Assembly: GCA_030673825.1 (NCBI GenBank)
Contig: JAUTCS010000158.1
Coordinates: 1 to 43,605, forward strand
Direction: 5' to 3'
Length of the DNA: 43,605 bases
Source: Verrucomicrobiota bacterium JB024
Lineage (GTDB): Bacteria; Verrucomicrobiota; Verrucomicrobiia; Opitutales; Cerasicoccaceae
The notes below the pieces were generated by a model. The model made no database searches, was not told where the DNA came from, and saw only the letters and a list, made by a program, of their open reading frames with translations. The position numbers and the translations under genes were made by a program. Positions 26,225-35,463 of the stretch are shown piece by piece (the first letter of the stretch is position 1; each line of letters opens with the position of its first letter).

Positions 26225-27241
26225 TCAGCGCAGGCGCGAGGGCGTCATCCATGGGTCCACCTCCGGGCCGATTTCCTCTTTCAGCGTTTCGCTGCTCAGC
26301 CATAAGCGGTCGATCAACACCGGATCAAGCCGCGCTTGCAGGACATTGGCATTTTCCCGGGCTTGGGCCGCGTTGCGGGCCCCTGCGATCACGGTAACCA
26401 CCTCCGGTTTTGACAGGAGTACGGTCAGTGCTGCCGTTGACATGGAGACGCCGGATGCTTCGCAGATATCCCGGATGCTCTTGATCGTGGCAAAGGTGGT
26501 TTTTTCGTGACCGGCCTCCCCATGACGGATTCTGGGGCGACCCTCGGCGGCAAAGTGCTTGGTGCGCGCGCGACCCTCGGGTACCTCGGCTGCGGAGGCG
26601 AATTTACCCGTGAGTAAGCCCTGCATGAGCGAGCTGTAAGTCATCAGCCTGATGCCGAGTCGTCGGCACAAGGGTAACAATTCGAACTCTGCGCCGCGCC
26701 AGAGCAGGCTGTAGGGGAGCTGGTTGGTGGATATCGGCATGAGGTCGGAGGCTTCGCGGAGATCCTCCACACCAAAATTACACACGCCGATAGCACGGAT
26801 TTTTCCTGCCTCTTTGAGTTCAATAAGGGCCTCGGCACTCTCGCCCATCGGCGTATCACGATCAGGCCAGTGGATTTGCAACAGGTCCACGTAGTCCGTT
26901 TGCAGGCGTCGCAGGCTGGCCTCACAGGAAGCTTTTATACCGGCAGCAGTCAGCGGAGCCATGACCTTATCGGCCAGGAAAATCTGCTCGCGGCGGTGCT
27001 TGAGGACCTCGCCCAGCAGGGTTTCGGAGGCACCGTCTCCGTACATCGGCGCAGTGTCGAACGCGGTAATCCCGGCCTCCAGGCTCGCTTCGATCGCTGC
27101 CTCGGAATCCGCCCGGGATTGCTGACCCCAGTTGGCATCGCCGATCAGCGACCAAGTGCCCAGCGTCACCGGGCTCAAAAGAGGCAAGGCGGGTGGGGGA
27201 GTATTGACAGAAGGTGAAAACGGCTCATTTCCCATATTCAT
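26225..27241 (-). CDS. aldo/keto reductase
   Basis: 338 residues, TIM-barrel AKR. Catalytic tetrad visible: Asp62 and Tyr67 (FDTAPMYGDGASE), Lys92 (LADKV) and His124 (LLQIHWPD). The family pattern GVCNFG follows, and the NADP-binding region appears as VIAGARNAAQARENA near the C-terminus. It should reduce a sugar aldehyde or ketone. In this locus a uronate or 4-deoxy-5-hexoseulose-uronate-type substrate is plausible. It is downstream of the mannonate dehydratase (91 bases) with operator e between them. Confidence 0.88.
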   Translation of the reverse strand: MNMGNEPFSPSVNTPPPALPLLSPVTLGTWSLIGDANWGQQSRADSEAAIEASLEAGITAFDTAPMYGDGASETLLGEVLKHRREQIFLADKVMAPLTAAGIKASCEASLRRLQTDYVDLLQIHWPDRDTPMGESAEALIELKEAGKIRAIGVCNFGVEDLREASDLMPISTNQLPYSLLWRGAEFELLPLCRRLGIRLMTYSSLMQGLLTGKFASAAEVPEGRARTKHFAAEGRPRIRHGEAGHEKTTFATIKSIRDICEASGVSMSTAALTVLLSKPEVVTVIAGARNAAQARENANVLQARLDPVLIDRLWLSSETLKEEIGPEVDPWMTPSRLR

Positions 27242-27289
27242 ATTTAGCCATCCTTAGCCCAGCCGCTTAGGGTGACGATGCCGGATGGG

Positions 27290-27303
27290 TTCACTCAGTT
27301 GAG
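27290..27303. promoter_or_regulatory. LacI-type operator, site e
   Basis: TTCACTCAGTTGAG, between uxuA-like and aldo/keto reductase genes (both minus strand), 48 bases upstream of the reductase start. Confidence 0.55.
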
Positions 27304-27332
27304 GACTGATGTGCTGTTGGAGGAGAGATTGA

Positions 27333-28400
27333 TCAGCGATCAAGGCGGTCCAGCTCGGCTTTCAGGTAGCCCATGGCGAAGGCCATCCCGGCATGCCAGG
27401 GAGCCGCACAGGACATTTGCGGCGCGTGATCCGGGATGATGACACCGTCGAAGTTTTGCTCATACAGAATGCGCAGGATGCGGGGCACGTTCACCTCGCC
27501 TTCGTCGATAAAGGTCTCGCTGTAGCAGGGAACCTTGCCCCGGACGTTGCGAAGATGGACGTAGGCTATCCTGTTCTGGCCCGCGTAGCATTCGGTGGCG
27601 GTATAGATATCCCCGTCGCGCATTTCCGCCAGTGTGCCGACGCAGTATTCGAGAGCATTGGCCGGACTGGGATTCAGCTCGATCAGCTTCTGGTAAAGCT
27701 GCGGCTGCCAGACAAGCCGAGGGGTGCCGCGCACGGTTTCCAGTGGCGGATCGTCCGGATGCAGGGCCAGGCGTACGCCATGCTCCTCAGCCACCGGGAG
27801 GATCTCTTCCAGAAAGTACGAGAGTCGTTCCCATAGCTCATCGCTCGAACAGGGGGGCATCGTCCCATCTTGGGCCGACGGATCGTACACCATGTTCCAA
27901 ACCATGCCTCGGGGGATGGGCGTGTATTCGGGGCCATTCATGCCGACGGCCTCGGCTTGCCCGCGGGCGAATGGGCCGCGGATTCTCGCGGATACTCCTG
28001 CGAGGCTGAAGTTATACCCCATCACTGAGATACCCGCTCTGCCCATGTCCCGAATCATGTGTTTGAGCCCGTCGAGCTGAGCGGCACGCCTCGGCCCACC
28101 GAGCAGAACATCGTACCAGTGGGCCGGATCGAAATTCTCGATCGCGTACAGATCCAGCCCCTCGGCGGCTGCTGCGCGCTTGAGCCGGTCAAAATCGTCG
28201 TATGTCCACAGCACGTCGGGATCTCCGGCCCGCCCCCAGCCCCGCAGGTCACCTGTCGGCTGATCCGAGGATGCGTTGGCGCGGCTGTCCCTGAAATAGT
28301 CACACAGGTGCGCGATTAAGTGAGTGGATCCGCATTGCCGGGCAAAGCGGAAGTTCTCCGTGTTCAACATATGCCGATAGAGGCCAAAGCCAAGTTTCAT
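27333..28400 (-). CDS. uxuA: mannonate dehydratase (UxuA family)
   Basis: 355 residues, TIM-barrel. Recognisable UxuA segments: MGYNFSLAGVSAR, LALHPDDPPLETVRGTPR (metal-binding His and Asp), ALEYCVGTLAEM, and the late HLRNVRGK and IIPDHAPQM stretches. The enzyme dehydrates D-mannonate to 2-keto-3-deoxy-D-gluconate in glucuronate catabolism. It ties the locus to uronic acids. The start at 28400 faces the divergent PL6 gene across a 266-base region with two operators (f, g). A related xylose-isomerase-like enzyme with another acid sugar is possible, but the motifs favour UxuA. Confidence 0.85.
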   Translation of the reverse strand: MKLGFGLYRHMLNTENFRFARQCGSTHLIAHLCDYFRDSRANASSDQPTGDLRGWGRAGDPDVLWTYDDFDRLKRAAAAEGLDLYAIENFDPAHWYDVLLGGPRRAAQLDGLKHMIRDMGRAGISVMGYNFSLAGVSARIRGPFARGQAEAVGMNGPEYTPIPRGMVWNMVYDPSAQDGTMPPCSSDELWERLSYFLEEILPVAEEHGVRLALHPDDPPLETVRGTPRLVWQPQLYQKLIELNPSPANALEYCVGTLAEMRDGDIYTATECYAGQNRIAYVHLRNVRGKVPCYSETFIDEGEVNVPRILRILYEQNFDGVIIPDHAPQMSCAAPWHAGMAFAMGYLKAELDRLDR

Positions 28401-28545
28401 AGAGTGGGTGAAGAGGTTGGCCGGGCAAGCTCATCGGCGAGCCACCCGGGAGGATTCGTGGATTCGTTTTTTTCAGCGTCTCGTGAGTGCGTATTTGCAG
28501 GCATGATCACGGCTCGCTTCTTCATAAAAGGCAACGAGGCCCTGC

Positions 28546-28559
28546 CTCACTCAGTTGAG
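28546..28559. promoter_or_regulatory. LacI-type operator, site f
   Basis: CTCACTCAGTTGAG, with CTCA/TGAG arms, in the divergent region between the mannonate dehydratase and PL6 genes. Confidence 0.6.
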
Positions 28560-28579
28560 AGCCCGCAGCCCAGCTTTGC

Positions 28580-28593
28580 TTAAACTGTGTGAA
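28580..28593. promoter_or_regulatory. LacI-type operator, site g
   Basis: TTAAACTGTGTGAA (reverse complement TTCACACAGTTTAA), 34 bases from site f in opposite orientation and 73 bases before the PL6 ATG. The pair could allow control of both divergent genes. Confidence 0.55.
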
Positions 28594-28666
28594 GCAGGTC
28601 TCTCTTTCCTCCCGGCGGGAGATCACATAGATGAAGAGATGTATTCTCCCTTGGTCTCCCTAAGAT

Positions 28667-30115
28667 ATGCAAAACCGATACTCCACCGATCATACCTGGT
28701 GTTTCTCTTCCAGATTGAGATACGCTCAAAAGCTTTTAACTGCGTTTTGCCTGCTTGCCTTTTGTTTCGGTCAGGCTGGGGCTGCCATGACGGAGGTTTC
28801 ATCGGCAGAGGATCTCGAAGATGCCGTGAACGCAGCGGCTCCGGGGGATATGGTAATCGTGACCGCTGGTCGTTATTCAGGGCATCTGGATATCGAGGGC
28901 CAGGGCACTCGAGAATCTCCGGTTACGATCCGCGCGGAGCGCCAAGGCTCAGTTGGCTGGGAGGGGCCTGTTACGTTGAAGGGGAATTACCTGAGCCTCG
29001 AAGGTTTCGTATTTGGTCTGGAGAGCAGTGTCACCATTGCGGAAGGGACGGGGCACCGGATCTTACGATGTGAGTTCAATGCCCTCCGAGCCGGCCATTG
29101 GGTACGCATTGACGATGAGGCCACCCGTTGTGAGATCGGTTATTGCTCGTTTACGCACGATGATAACTCGCAGGAGATCAAGGGGCAGCAAGTGGTGCAA
29201 GTGCGGCGCAGTGATGCCAGCGGGCCGGATCACCACTGGATTCACCATAACTACTTCGCTGAGATATCCCGGGGAGGAAGCAGCAACGGCTTCGAGACGA
29301 TCCAGCTCCATCAGGGCAAGGTCAGGGGGCGGGGCTCTTCGCAAACACTCATCGAATACAACTATTTTGAGCGTTGCAACGGAGAGCCTGAAATTATCTC
29401 CGTCAAGTGCTCGGACAACGTCATCCGGCATAATGTTTTTGTCGAGTGCCAAGGGATGCTGACCTTCCGTAACGGACATGGAAACACGGCTGTCGGCAAT
29501 GTGTTTTTCGGCTCCGGGGTGGCAGGAACGGGAGGCATCCGTTTTCAGGGCAGAGATCAAACGGTGATCAACAATTACATGGAGGGGCTGACGGCCAGTG
29601 CAATTTCTCTCCATGACGGCGACCCGGACGATAAGTATGAACGTGTCGAGGATGCGACTATTGCTTTCAATACCATCGTGAATTGTGCGCTGGGGTTGAC
29701 GGTGGGGCTGCGGTACACCAGCAAGTCAACCGAACCACCTCTGCGGGTTGTCCTGGCCAATAACCTTTTCGCCTGTCCGGAAGGTTCATTGGTCCATTCG
29801 CCCGACAATGATTTGAGCACTTGGACCATCTCCGGGAATATTTACTCCGGCCACGCTCTGGGCATTCCCGATCCGGGCGGATTTCGCTACGAGGATCTGC
29901 TGCTGGTGGCGTTACCGGGCGGCATTCAGGTTCCGCAGCAAGGCAGTCCGGCTATCGGAGGCGCAGAGGGAGATTTCCCCGGTGTCGTGGAGGATATATT
30001 TGGATTGCCGCGTCCTGTAAGCGGCAAGGATGTCGGCGCCGCACAAGTGAGTGCGCCGTTGCTTCCTGTCTCTCCAATAGGAGTCGGGCCGGACGCTGCG
30101 ATGAGCGCTCCGTGA
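28667..30115 (+). CDS. secreted PL6-family polysaccharide lyase (alginate lyase / chondroitinase B type)
   Basis: 482 residues; signal peptide with hydrophobic LLTAFCLLAFCFGQAGA after an unusually long N-terminus. The mature part begins EVSSAEDLEDAVNAAAPGDMVIV, the PL6 opening, followed by right-handed beta-helix coils. The catalytic region NGEPEIISVKCSDNVIRHN...GMLTFRNGHGN places Lys247 and Arg268 as the base/acid pair and the acidic residues near 240-242 as Ca ligands. It should cleave alginate or dermatan-type uronan by beta-elimination. It is divergent from uxuA and carries operators f and g upstream, joining it to the LacI regulon. Confidence 0.88.
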   Translation: MQNRYSTDHTWCFSSRLRYAQKLLTAFCLLAFCFGQAGAAMTEVSSAEDLEDAVNAAAPGDMVIVTAGRYSGHLDIEGQGTRESPVTIRAERQGSVGWEGPVTLKGNYLSLEGFVFGLESSVTIAEGTGHRILRCEFNALRAGHWVRIDDEATRCEIGYCSFTHDDNSQEIKGQQVVQVRRSDASGPDHHWIHHNYFAEISRGGSSNGFETIQLHQGKVRGRGSSQTLIEYNYFERCNGEPEIISVKCSDNVIRHNVFVECQGMLTFRNGHGNTAVGNVFFGSGVAGTGGIRFQGRDQTVINNYMEGLTASAISLHDGDPDDKYERVEDATIAFNTIVNCALGLTVGLRYTSKSTEPPLRVVLANNLFACPEGSLVHSPDNDLSTWTISGNIYSGHALGIPDPGGFRYEDLLLVALPGGIQVPQQGSPAIGGAEGDFPGVVEDIFGLPRPVSGKDVGAAQVSAPLLPVSPIGVGPDAAMSAP

Positions 30116-30454
30116 TACTGACTGGCTCTGGGCCGGCGCTGAACGTCACTGGTTTTGATGCCACGCTTGAGACACCTCAGTCGCCGCATACGCAAGCGTC
30201 TCATTTTCGTAATCCCGGCTCGTTCATCTGATTTCGGTTTTATGGCAGGCTCCGGGCTGAAGTGTGTTACCAGCCCGCAGTGAGTGCGGGCTGAGTCATA
30301 AGGGAACAGCCGCTCGGCTTGTCATATGAAGGGCAAGCCGCCTCCATTGTTCCGGACCGCGTTCCCTCGTCGGTCGGGTAAGATGGCTGCGGCCTGCGAA
30401 AAGCCTTCGTCGTTTGTGCGGTTTGTCCGGTGATGGCGTATGCTGATCGGTGGG
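30116..30454. other. convergent intergenic region
   Basis: About 340 bases between the PL6 and GH5-like stops. Apart from the hairpin at 30271-30293 nothing was recognised. Confidence 0.5.
30271..30293. terminator. hairpin terminator between convergent genes
   Basis: Perfect 9-bp stem CAGCCCGCA / TGCGGGCTG with a 5-base loop. It lies downstream of PL6 and of the convergent GH5-like gene. No strong T-run. Confidence 0.6.
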
Positions 30455-31846
30455 TCAGTGGCGGACACGGATCACCAGCGAGCGTGTGAATGTCGGCAGC
30501 GCTATGGTGTCGTTGCTTGGGGAGGTGGAGGTCCATGCGTCTGTCCAGGGATCGTAGACATCGAGCACTGTGGGCGGAGCGGAACCGTTCCCGTGCGGCA
30601 GCTTCAGGGTTTCGCCGGTGACGGGCGCGGGCGGTGTGCCGTCCCGCAGTTCGGTTTGCCAATCGCAGGCCGTGTCCCGGCACCAGAGGAGCGAGGTGTC
30701 TTTGCCCCGGAGCGCGTACACGCGCAGGCGTTGCGTGTCCTGACGGGCGGGGGTGAACGCTTCGCGGACCGGGTCAATGCCCTCGATGGCGCGGGTGAAG
30801 CGCCGGAAGTGCCACCACAGGTCGTTGCGGTCGATGTACTCGTGCCAGTGCCATGGCTGGCCGCTGCCTGCCGAGCCTGCGAAGAAGGGGGCGAAGAGCA
30901 CGTCGTGCATGACGATGCCGTCGCGGTCTTTAGCGTACAGGTCCCAGGGGCGGGCATGGTTGGGCTCGACGGCACCGCCTTCGGAGAGCAGCACGGGCTT
31001 GCCCGGGGCGATCCGGCGCAGCTCGGTGATGGCGTCGGCCATCATCATGTCCACCGGCCCCTGACAGATCGTCCACGGCGCGCCGAAGTCGAGGTAGCGG
31101 TGGACCTGGGCGATGTCGTTGGACGGCAGGGGCATGATCCGATCGTAGGGGACGCGCTTGTCATCGCGGTCGAAGCTGCCGAGGTTTTGCATGACGAGGC
31201 GCTGCGGGAGGCGCCGCTTGAGCTCGGGCAGCATGGCGTCGGTCCACGCGGGCCAGTGGGGGCTGCGTAGCGCGTTCATCTCGTTCCACAGTTCCCAGCC
31301 GAAGGCTGCGGGATGGTCGCCGAGGCGTTCGATCAGCCAGTCGAGCTTGGCCAGAAAGTGTCTGTGCCCCGCCTCGCTTTGCAGGTACTCGTCGAGGGTG
31401 TCGAACTTGCCTCCGTTGGCGGTGTGGTAGAGCGGGCGTGAGAAATTCAATGCGCCGGGGAACACTTCCGCCTGCGGCTGGGGATCGATGGTGCGGAACA
31501 GTTCGAGCGTCAGCTTTACGCGGATGCCTCGGGCGTGGGCGTGGTCGAGTAACGCGCGCAGTTGCTGCGCTTTGCCCGTGTCGAAACAACCCAGGCCGTT
31601 CGCCTCGATGTCGAACAGCGGGTGCCCGAGGAACAAGCGGGTGTAGTTGCCGCCGTTGTCGGCGAGAGCGTCGAGGTAGCGCCGGAGCGTGGCGAGACCG
31701 TCTTCGGGGGAGTTATAGAAGCGCGGGAAGCAGAGGTTGGCGCCGACCGGAATCCAGGTCGTGTCGCCGCACTGGAAATAGCGCGCATGCGTGGCGCTGC
31801 ATCGGATCGGCTCGGCGGAAACCGGGGTGGTCGCGGAGTGGAGCAT
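30455..31846 (-). CDS. GH5-like (clan GH-A) glycoside hydrolase
   Basis: 463 residues forming a TIM barrel: early strand TTWIPVGANLCFPRF, then GGNYTRLFLGHP, GIRVKLTLELF, acid/base Glu189 in GWELWNEMNA and nucleophile Glu289 in KPVLLSEGGA, the spacing expected of retaining clan GH-A enzymes. A C-terminal beta domain (about 370-463) ends in TRSLVIRVRH. There is no signal peptide, so it is probably cytoplasmic or exported otherwise. It is 28 bases after the GH2 gene, in the same operon. Specific family (GH5, or a related clan A family) is uncertain. Confidence 0.75.
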   Translation of the reverse strand: MLHSATTPVSAEPIRCSATHARYFQCGDTTWIPVGANLCFPRFYNSPEDGLATLRRYLDALADNGGNYTRLFLGHPLFDIEANGLGCFDTGKAQQLRALLDHAHARGIRVKLTLELFRTIDPQPQAEVFPGALNFSRPLYHTANGGKFDTLDEYLQSEAGHRHFLAKLDWLIERLGDHPAAFGWELWNEMNALRSPHWPAWTDAMLPELKRRLPQRLVMQNLGSFDRDDKRVPYDRIMPLPSNDIAQVHRYLDFGAPWTICQGPVDMMMADAITELRRIAPGKPVLLSEGGAVEPNHARPWDLYAKDRDGIVMHDVLFAPFFAGSAGSGQPWHWHEYIDRNDLWWHFRRFTRAIEGIDPVREAFTPARQDTQRLRVYALRGKDTSLLWCRDTACDWQTELRDGTPPAPVTGETLKLPHGNGSAPPTVLDVYDPWTDAWTSTSPSNDTIALPTFTRSLVIRVRH

Positions 31847-31874
31847 GGTGAGGGAATGTATTGCGCGAAATAAA

Positions 31875-34373
31875 TTACCGACCGTCGGTGACAGGCAGGG
31901 AAATCACCGGGATGTAGGCGTAGCCGGGCTCCAGGGAGACATTGTGGCGGTACTGTGCTTGATAGTCGAGTTGTCGCGGGTTGCCGTCGGCGTTCGTCCA
32001 GGTGAGTGTGTAATCGGAGGCGAAGGGCAGGGTAAACCAGGCGCGGCCTTCACTGTCGGCTTGGAGTGTGAGCGCCTCCCAATCGGCGAAGGCGCTGGTC
32101 GGCGTAGCCGTGACCCAGGCTCCCGGCGTGCCGGTGGCGACGATCACCTCGGGCGAGAGTTGGTAGTGTCCCTGTGTCCAGGGCGCGTAGGGCGTATCGG
32201 CCCAAACATCGACCACATCGTCGTAGAAGGGGCTGGGGGTGAACAACGGCAGGGTCGGATCGTACCAGTTGATCCGGCAGTTCGGGCGGCGGACGAAAGT
32301 CGTCATCTGCTCGGGGCGCGAGCCGAAGCCGCTTTGCGCGGGCCAGGTGACGGCCACGGTCTGGGGAGAGGCACCGAAGGGGATGTCCCATGGCGTGCGG
32401 GCGTCCGGGCCGCCGCCGAAGGCGTAGTTACTGATGTGCCAGTACGAGTAGCCGCTGAAGCCCAGGTCGCGGGCGAGTTGCTGGCGCTGCTGGAACTCCC
32501 GCCCGTGCGTTTCCAGGTCGCGGGTTTCCTGTTCCATGTTCTCGTACTTGCGGCCGCGGATTTCCATGGCGGCGAGGAACTCCTCCCAACTGACATCCTC
32601 GCCGATGATGGTGGGCTTTTGCAGGACCTCGCTCCAGTGCTTGTCGCGCCCCTGGATGTTGCCGGTGGCCGGGTCGATGCGGCGCGGGAAGGGGTAGTGC
32701 AGCACGGCGAGATCGGCCCCGCTGCCCGCGAGGTCCATGCTGCGGCTGCCTTCACTGTAAATCAGGCGCGTGGTGTCCACCGTGCGCATAAAGTCCATCA
32801 GGTCCTTCAGTCCCTGGGCGCGGTCGGGCATCAGACGGTTGTGGCTGATGACTTCGTTTTCCGGCACCCACGAGATGATGCTCGGATGGTTCCAGCTCCC
32901 CTCTATCCAGGCACGCAGTTCGCGGCGCAGGTGGTCGTAGTAGCCCACCCAGCGCGGGTCGCCGTCGGCGGGAACCTGCCAGTCCAGATAGGGGACGGAG
33001 CCGCTGCCGAGCGAGTACTGGTCTGCGATCATCATGCCCATCTCGTCGGCCACCTGGTAGAAAATATCCGGCATGACCTGATGGGTGTGCGGGCGCAGGG
33101 TGTTGACGCCCATCCCTTGCAGGATGGCGATGAACTTTTCCAGCGCGGGGCGGTTGACGCCCTCCATTCCGTGAGAGATCCAGCCGACGCAGTCGGCCTG
33201 GAGAAAGATTTGCCGGTTGTTGAGGTAGAGCTTGAGCGGGTCCTGCGGCTCGTCCTCGGCGTCGGTGTAAAGCGGATCGCCCACGCTCAACTGACGGAAG
33301 CCGAAGCGGACGCTGTCGCTGTCGATGGCCTCGCCGTCGAGCCGGACGGTGCTGCGCAGCCAGTACAGATAGGGCTCGCCGTAGTCGCCACCGATGCCCC
33401 ACAGGCGGACGTCTTCCCAGGGGCGGTTGTCGGTGAAAAGGAACTCCTCGCCGGGTTGGATGATGACTTCGCTGGTGGGGAGCTCCAGGGCGACCTTGCC
33501 CTGAGCGTCATAAACGGTGCGCTCCAGACGCACGACCTGTGGGTGGTCGAGGCGGTTGCGGACCCAGGTTTGCGTGCGCAGGCGCTTGCCGCCGTTGACG
33601 GTCGTTTCCACCTTCTGCCGGGTGATGTCGAGGTCGCGTCCGCGGGCCACTAACCAGATGTCCGCCTGAATGCCGGAGCGCAGCCCGAACCCGGCGCTCG
33701 GGTTGTGGCTGTCGGGGTTCTCGAACCAGTAGATGTCGCGTGGCTTTTTGCTACGGATGATCTCGCCGACCTGGTCTTCGTTCAGGGTCTGGATGGGCTG
33801 GCCGTCCACCGTCACGCCGGGAAAGATTGCGGGGCTGTTGGGGACGCCTTCACCGACCTTGAAATGGTCCACGCTGCGCACGGCAATGAGGAGGGTCTGC
33901 GCGGTGCCAGGGCGGGCGTAGGGTGTGAGGTCAAAGGTGAATGGAGTTTGTCCGCCGATGTGCTGGCCCACCCACTGCCCGTCGAGGTACGCGTCAATGG
34001 CAAAGGTGGCCTGATCCCCGCGCAGAAGGATGCGCTTGTCCTTCCAGTTCGCGGGGATGGTGAGGGTGCGCTTGTACCAGCCGACACGTAGACAGTGTAC
34101 TTGCTGCCAGTCCTTAGGGACACCTGTCAGCTCCAGCGGGTAGGGATGGACGCGGGTGTAGAGACTGGGGACGGGAATGTCGATCCAGCGGCTGTCGGCG
34201 CCGGGCAGGTCCTGCTCCGACTCGCTCTGGCTGAGTGTCAGCTCCCAGGTGCCATTGAGCAGCATCCGATCGGTTTCGGTCGGTGTGGTTTGGGTGTCGG
34301 CGGCGCGGAGCGACAGAGGATGGGCTGCGATGGCCGCAAGCAGGGCAAGAGGGACGACGTTCAGCAGTCTCAT
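31875..34373 (-). CDS. secreted GH2-family glycoside hydrolase
   Basis: 832 residues with signal peptide MRLLNVVPLALLAAIAAHPLSLRA. In order: sugar-binding jelly roll (LNGTWELTLS to about 230, including GWYKRTLTIPANW), immunoglobulin-like domain, and TIM barrel with acid/base Glu near 507 (SWVPENEV) and nucleophile Glu near 592 (IIGEDVSW). GH2 includes beta-galactosidases, mannosidases and glucuronidases. The ATG at 34373 gives a normal signal peptide; a TTG 36 bases upstream is less likely. It is in the operon of the GH5-like enzyme, next to a PEP-CTERM gene and the third LacI regulator. Confidence 0.85.
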   Translation of the reverse strand: MRLLNVVPLALLAAIAAHPLSLRAADTQTTPTETDRMLLNGTWELTLSQSESEQDLPGADSRWIDIPVPSLYTRVHPYPLELTGVPKDWQQVHCLRVGWYKRTLTIPANWKDKRILLRGDQATFAIDAYLDGQWVGQHIGGQTPFTFDLTPYARPGTAQTLLIAVRSVDHFKVGEGVPNSPAIFPGVTVDGQPIQTLNEDQVGEIIRSKKPRDIYWFENPDSHNPSAGFGLRSGIQADIWLVARGRDLDITRQKVETTVNGGKRLRTQTWVRNRLDHPQVVRLERTVYDAQGKVALELPTSEVIIQPGEEFLFTDNRPWEDVRLWGIGGDYGEPYLYWLRSTVRLDGEAIDSDSVRFGFRQLSVGDPLYTDAEDEPQDPLKLYLNNRQIFLQADCVGWISHGMEGVNRPALEKFIAILQGMGVNTLRPHTHQVMPDIFYQVADEMGMMIADQYSLGSGSVPYLDWQVPADGDPRWVGYYDHLRRELRAWIEGSWNHPSIISWVPENEVISHNRLMPDRAQGLKDLMDFMRTVDTTRLIYSEGSRSMDLAGSGADLAVLHYPFPRRIDPATGNIQGRDKHWSEVLQKPTIIGEDVSWEEFLAAMEIRGRKYENMEQETRDLETHGREFQQRQQLARDLGFSGYSYWHISNYAFGGGPDARTPWDIPFGASPQTVAVTWPAQSGFGSRPEQMTTFVRRPNCRINWYDPTLPLFTPSPFYDDVVDVWADTPYAPWTQGHYQLSPEVIVATGTPGAWVTATPTSAFADWEALTLQADSEGRAWFTLPFASDYTLTWTNADGNPRQLDYQAQYRHNVSLEPGYAYIPVISLPVTDGR

Positions 34374-34481
34374 GGGGCTGGGAAGCAAAGGGCGCGGGTG
34401 GTTATTCAAAAGAATAGGGGGAGCCCGGCTGATGGCAAGATGACGTAGTGCCGGCAGAGTCCCCCGCTTTATTCGGTCGTT

Positions 34482-35345
34482 CTACTGGCGGCGACTACGC
34501 ACAATCAGCGAGGCCAGCAGGACGAGTATCCCCAGTCCCATCTGGGCCGGTTCGGGTACGGTGGAAATCTCGGTGATGTTCGTGGTCCAGCTGTTGCCGG
34601 AGTTGTTAAACACATCGCCAACGGCCATGATCAGGGAGCCGTCCGTGGTGGCGGCGCTGCTTAAATCGGAAATGTTTGTCGTCGCGGTACCCTGAACGGA
34701 GTTGGCGGTCTCGTCGATGATCGACAGGCTGAAGTTACCGGAATCGACGTCGAACTCCATGACGACCTGATAGTTGGTGCCGCCGCTGAAGCTGCCGATG
34801 TAGTTGTTGGCGTCGGTGGACCAAGCGCTGCCTGTCCAGAACTCCGCCCCTGTCTCGGTTTGGCGAAGGATGCGGAACTGGTTCCGGGCGGTGATCGCGG
34901 AGATAGACAGAATAAAGCCGGAGCTGCTGTTGATACCGTTGGCCGTGCCGACCGCCGAAGGTGTCAGCAGTCCCACAGTCAGCCCGTTACCGCTGCCCAC
35001 TGCGCTGACGTTGAACTTGACCGAGCGGTAGATGTCCTGTGCGCCGGAGCCGCTGAAGGCGATCCCCGCGTTATCCCGGACCCAGGAGGTGGAGGAGTTC
35101 ACCGTGTCGGAGGTCATGCTCAGGTAGTGTCCGGTCGTCACGGTGCCGGTGTTGTTCACCTGCCCGATGTAGCTGAAATTCGTGGTATTACCATCCGTAT
35201 CCAGCAGGGTGTCACCAACCGCGAGGGAAGTGGGGACGGAAGGGTAGGCCGTGGCGTTGAAATCAATCAGGGTGGCCGAGGTTACCAGAGGGGCGCCCAA
35301 GAGGGCGGCGAGGAGTGGGAGGGTGTGTCGCATGGTTTTCATCAT
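34482..35345 (-). CDS. secreted beta-sandwich protein with PEP-CTERM anchor
   Basis: 287 residues. Signal peptide (LLAALLGAPLVTSA), a long Ser/Thr/Asn-rich beta body (FNATAYPSVP, VKFNVSAVGSGNGLTVGL, QVVMEFDVDSGNFSLSIID) and C-terminal TVPEPAQMGLGILVLLASLIVRSRRQ-type PEP-CTERM tail. It heads the minus-strand GH2/GH5-like gene series (108 bases to GH2) and is divergent from the third LacI gene across 132 bases containing its palindrome. Probable surface carbohydrate-contact protein; no catalytic motif. Confidence 0.83.
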   Translation of the reverse strand: MMKTMRHTLPLLAALLGAPLVTSATLIDFNATAYPSVPTSLAVGDTLLDTDGNTTNFSYIGQVNNTGTVTTGHYLSMTSDTVNSSTSWVRDNAGIAFSGSGAQDIYRSVKFNVSAVGSGNGLTVGLLTPSAVGTANGINSSSGFILSISAITARNQFRILRQTETGAEFWTGSAWSTDANNYIGSFSGGTNYQVVMEFDVDSGNFSLSIIDETANSVQGTATTNISDLSSAATTDGSLIMAVGDVFNNSGNSWTTNITEISTVPEPAQMGLGILVLLASLIVRSRRQ

Positions 35346-35463
35346 TCGAGTGTGGTGGGGTTGAATAAATTACACCGATGTCATCTGTGTGGCGATAGAA
35401 TGCACGGCGTGCGAAAGTGGCTTAAACCTCAGACAAAATGGCTTGTCTTCGCAATCGCTTCCG

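Noticed and set aside
31791-33653. 620-residue plus-strand frame opposite GH2
   Set aside because: Antisense shadow of the GH2 gene; low-complexity Ala/Val/Gly composition and no motif.
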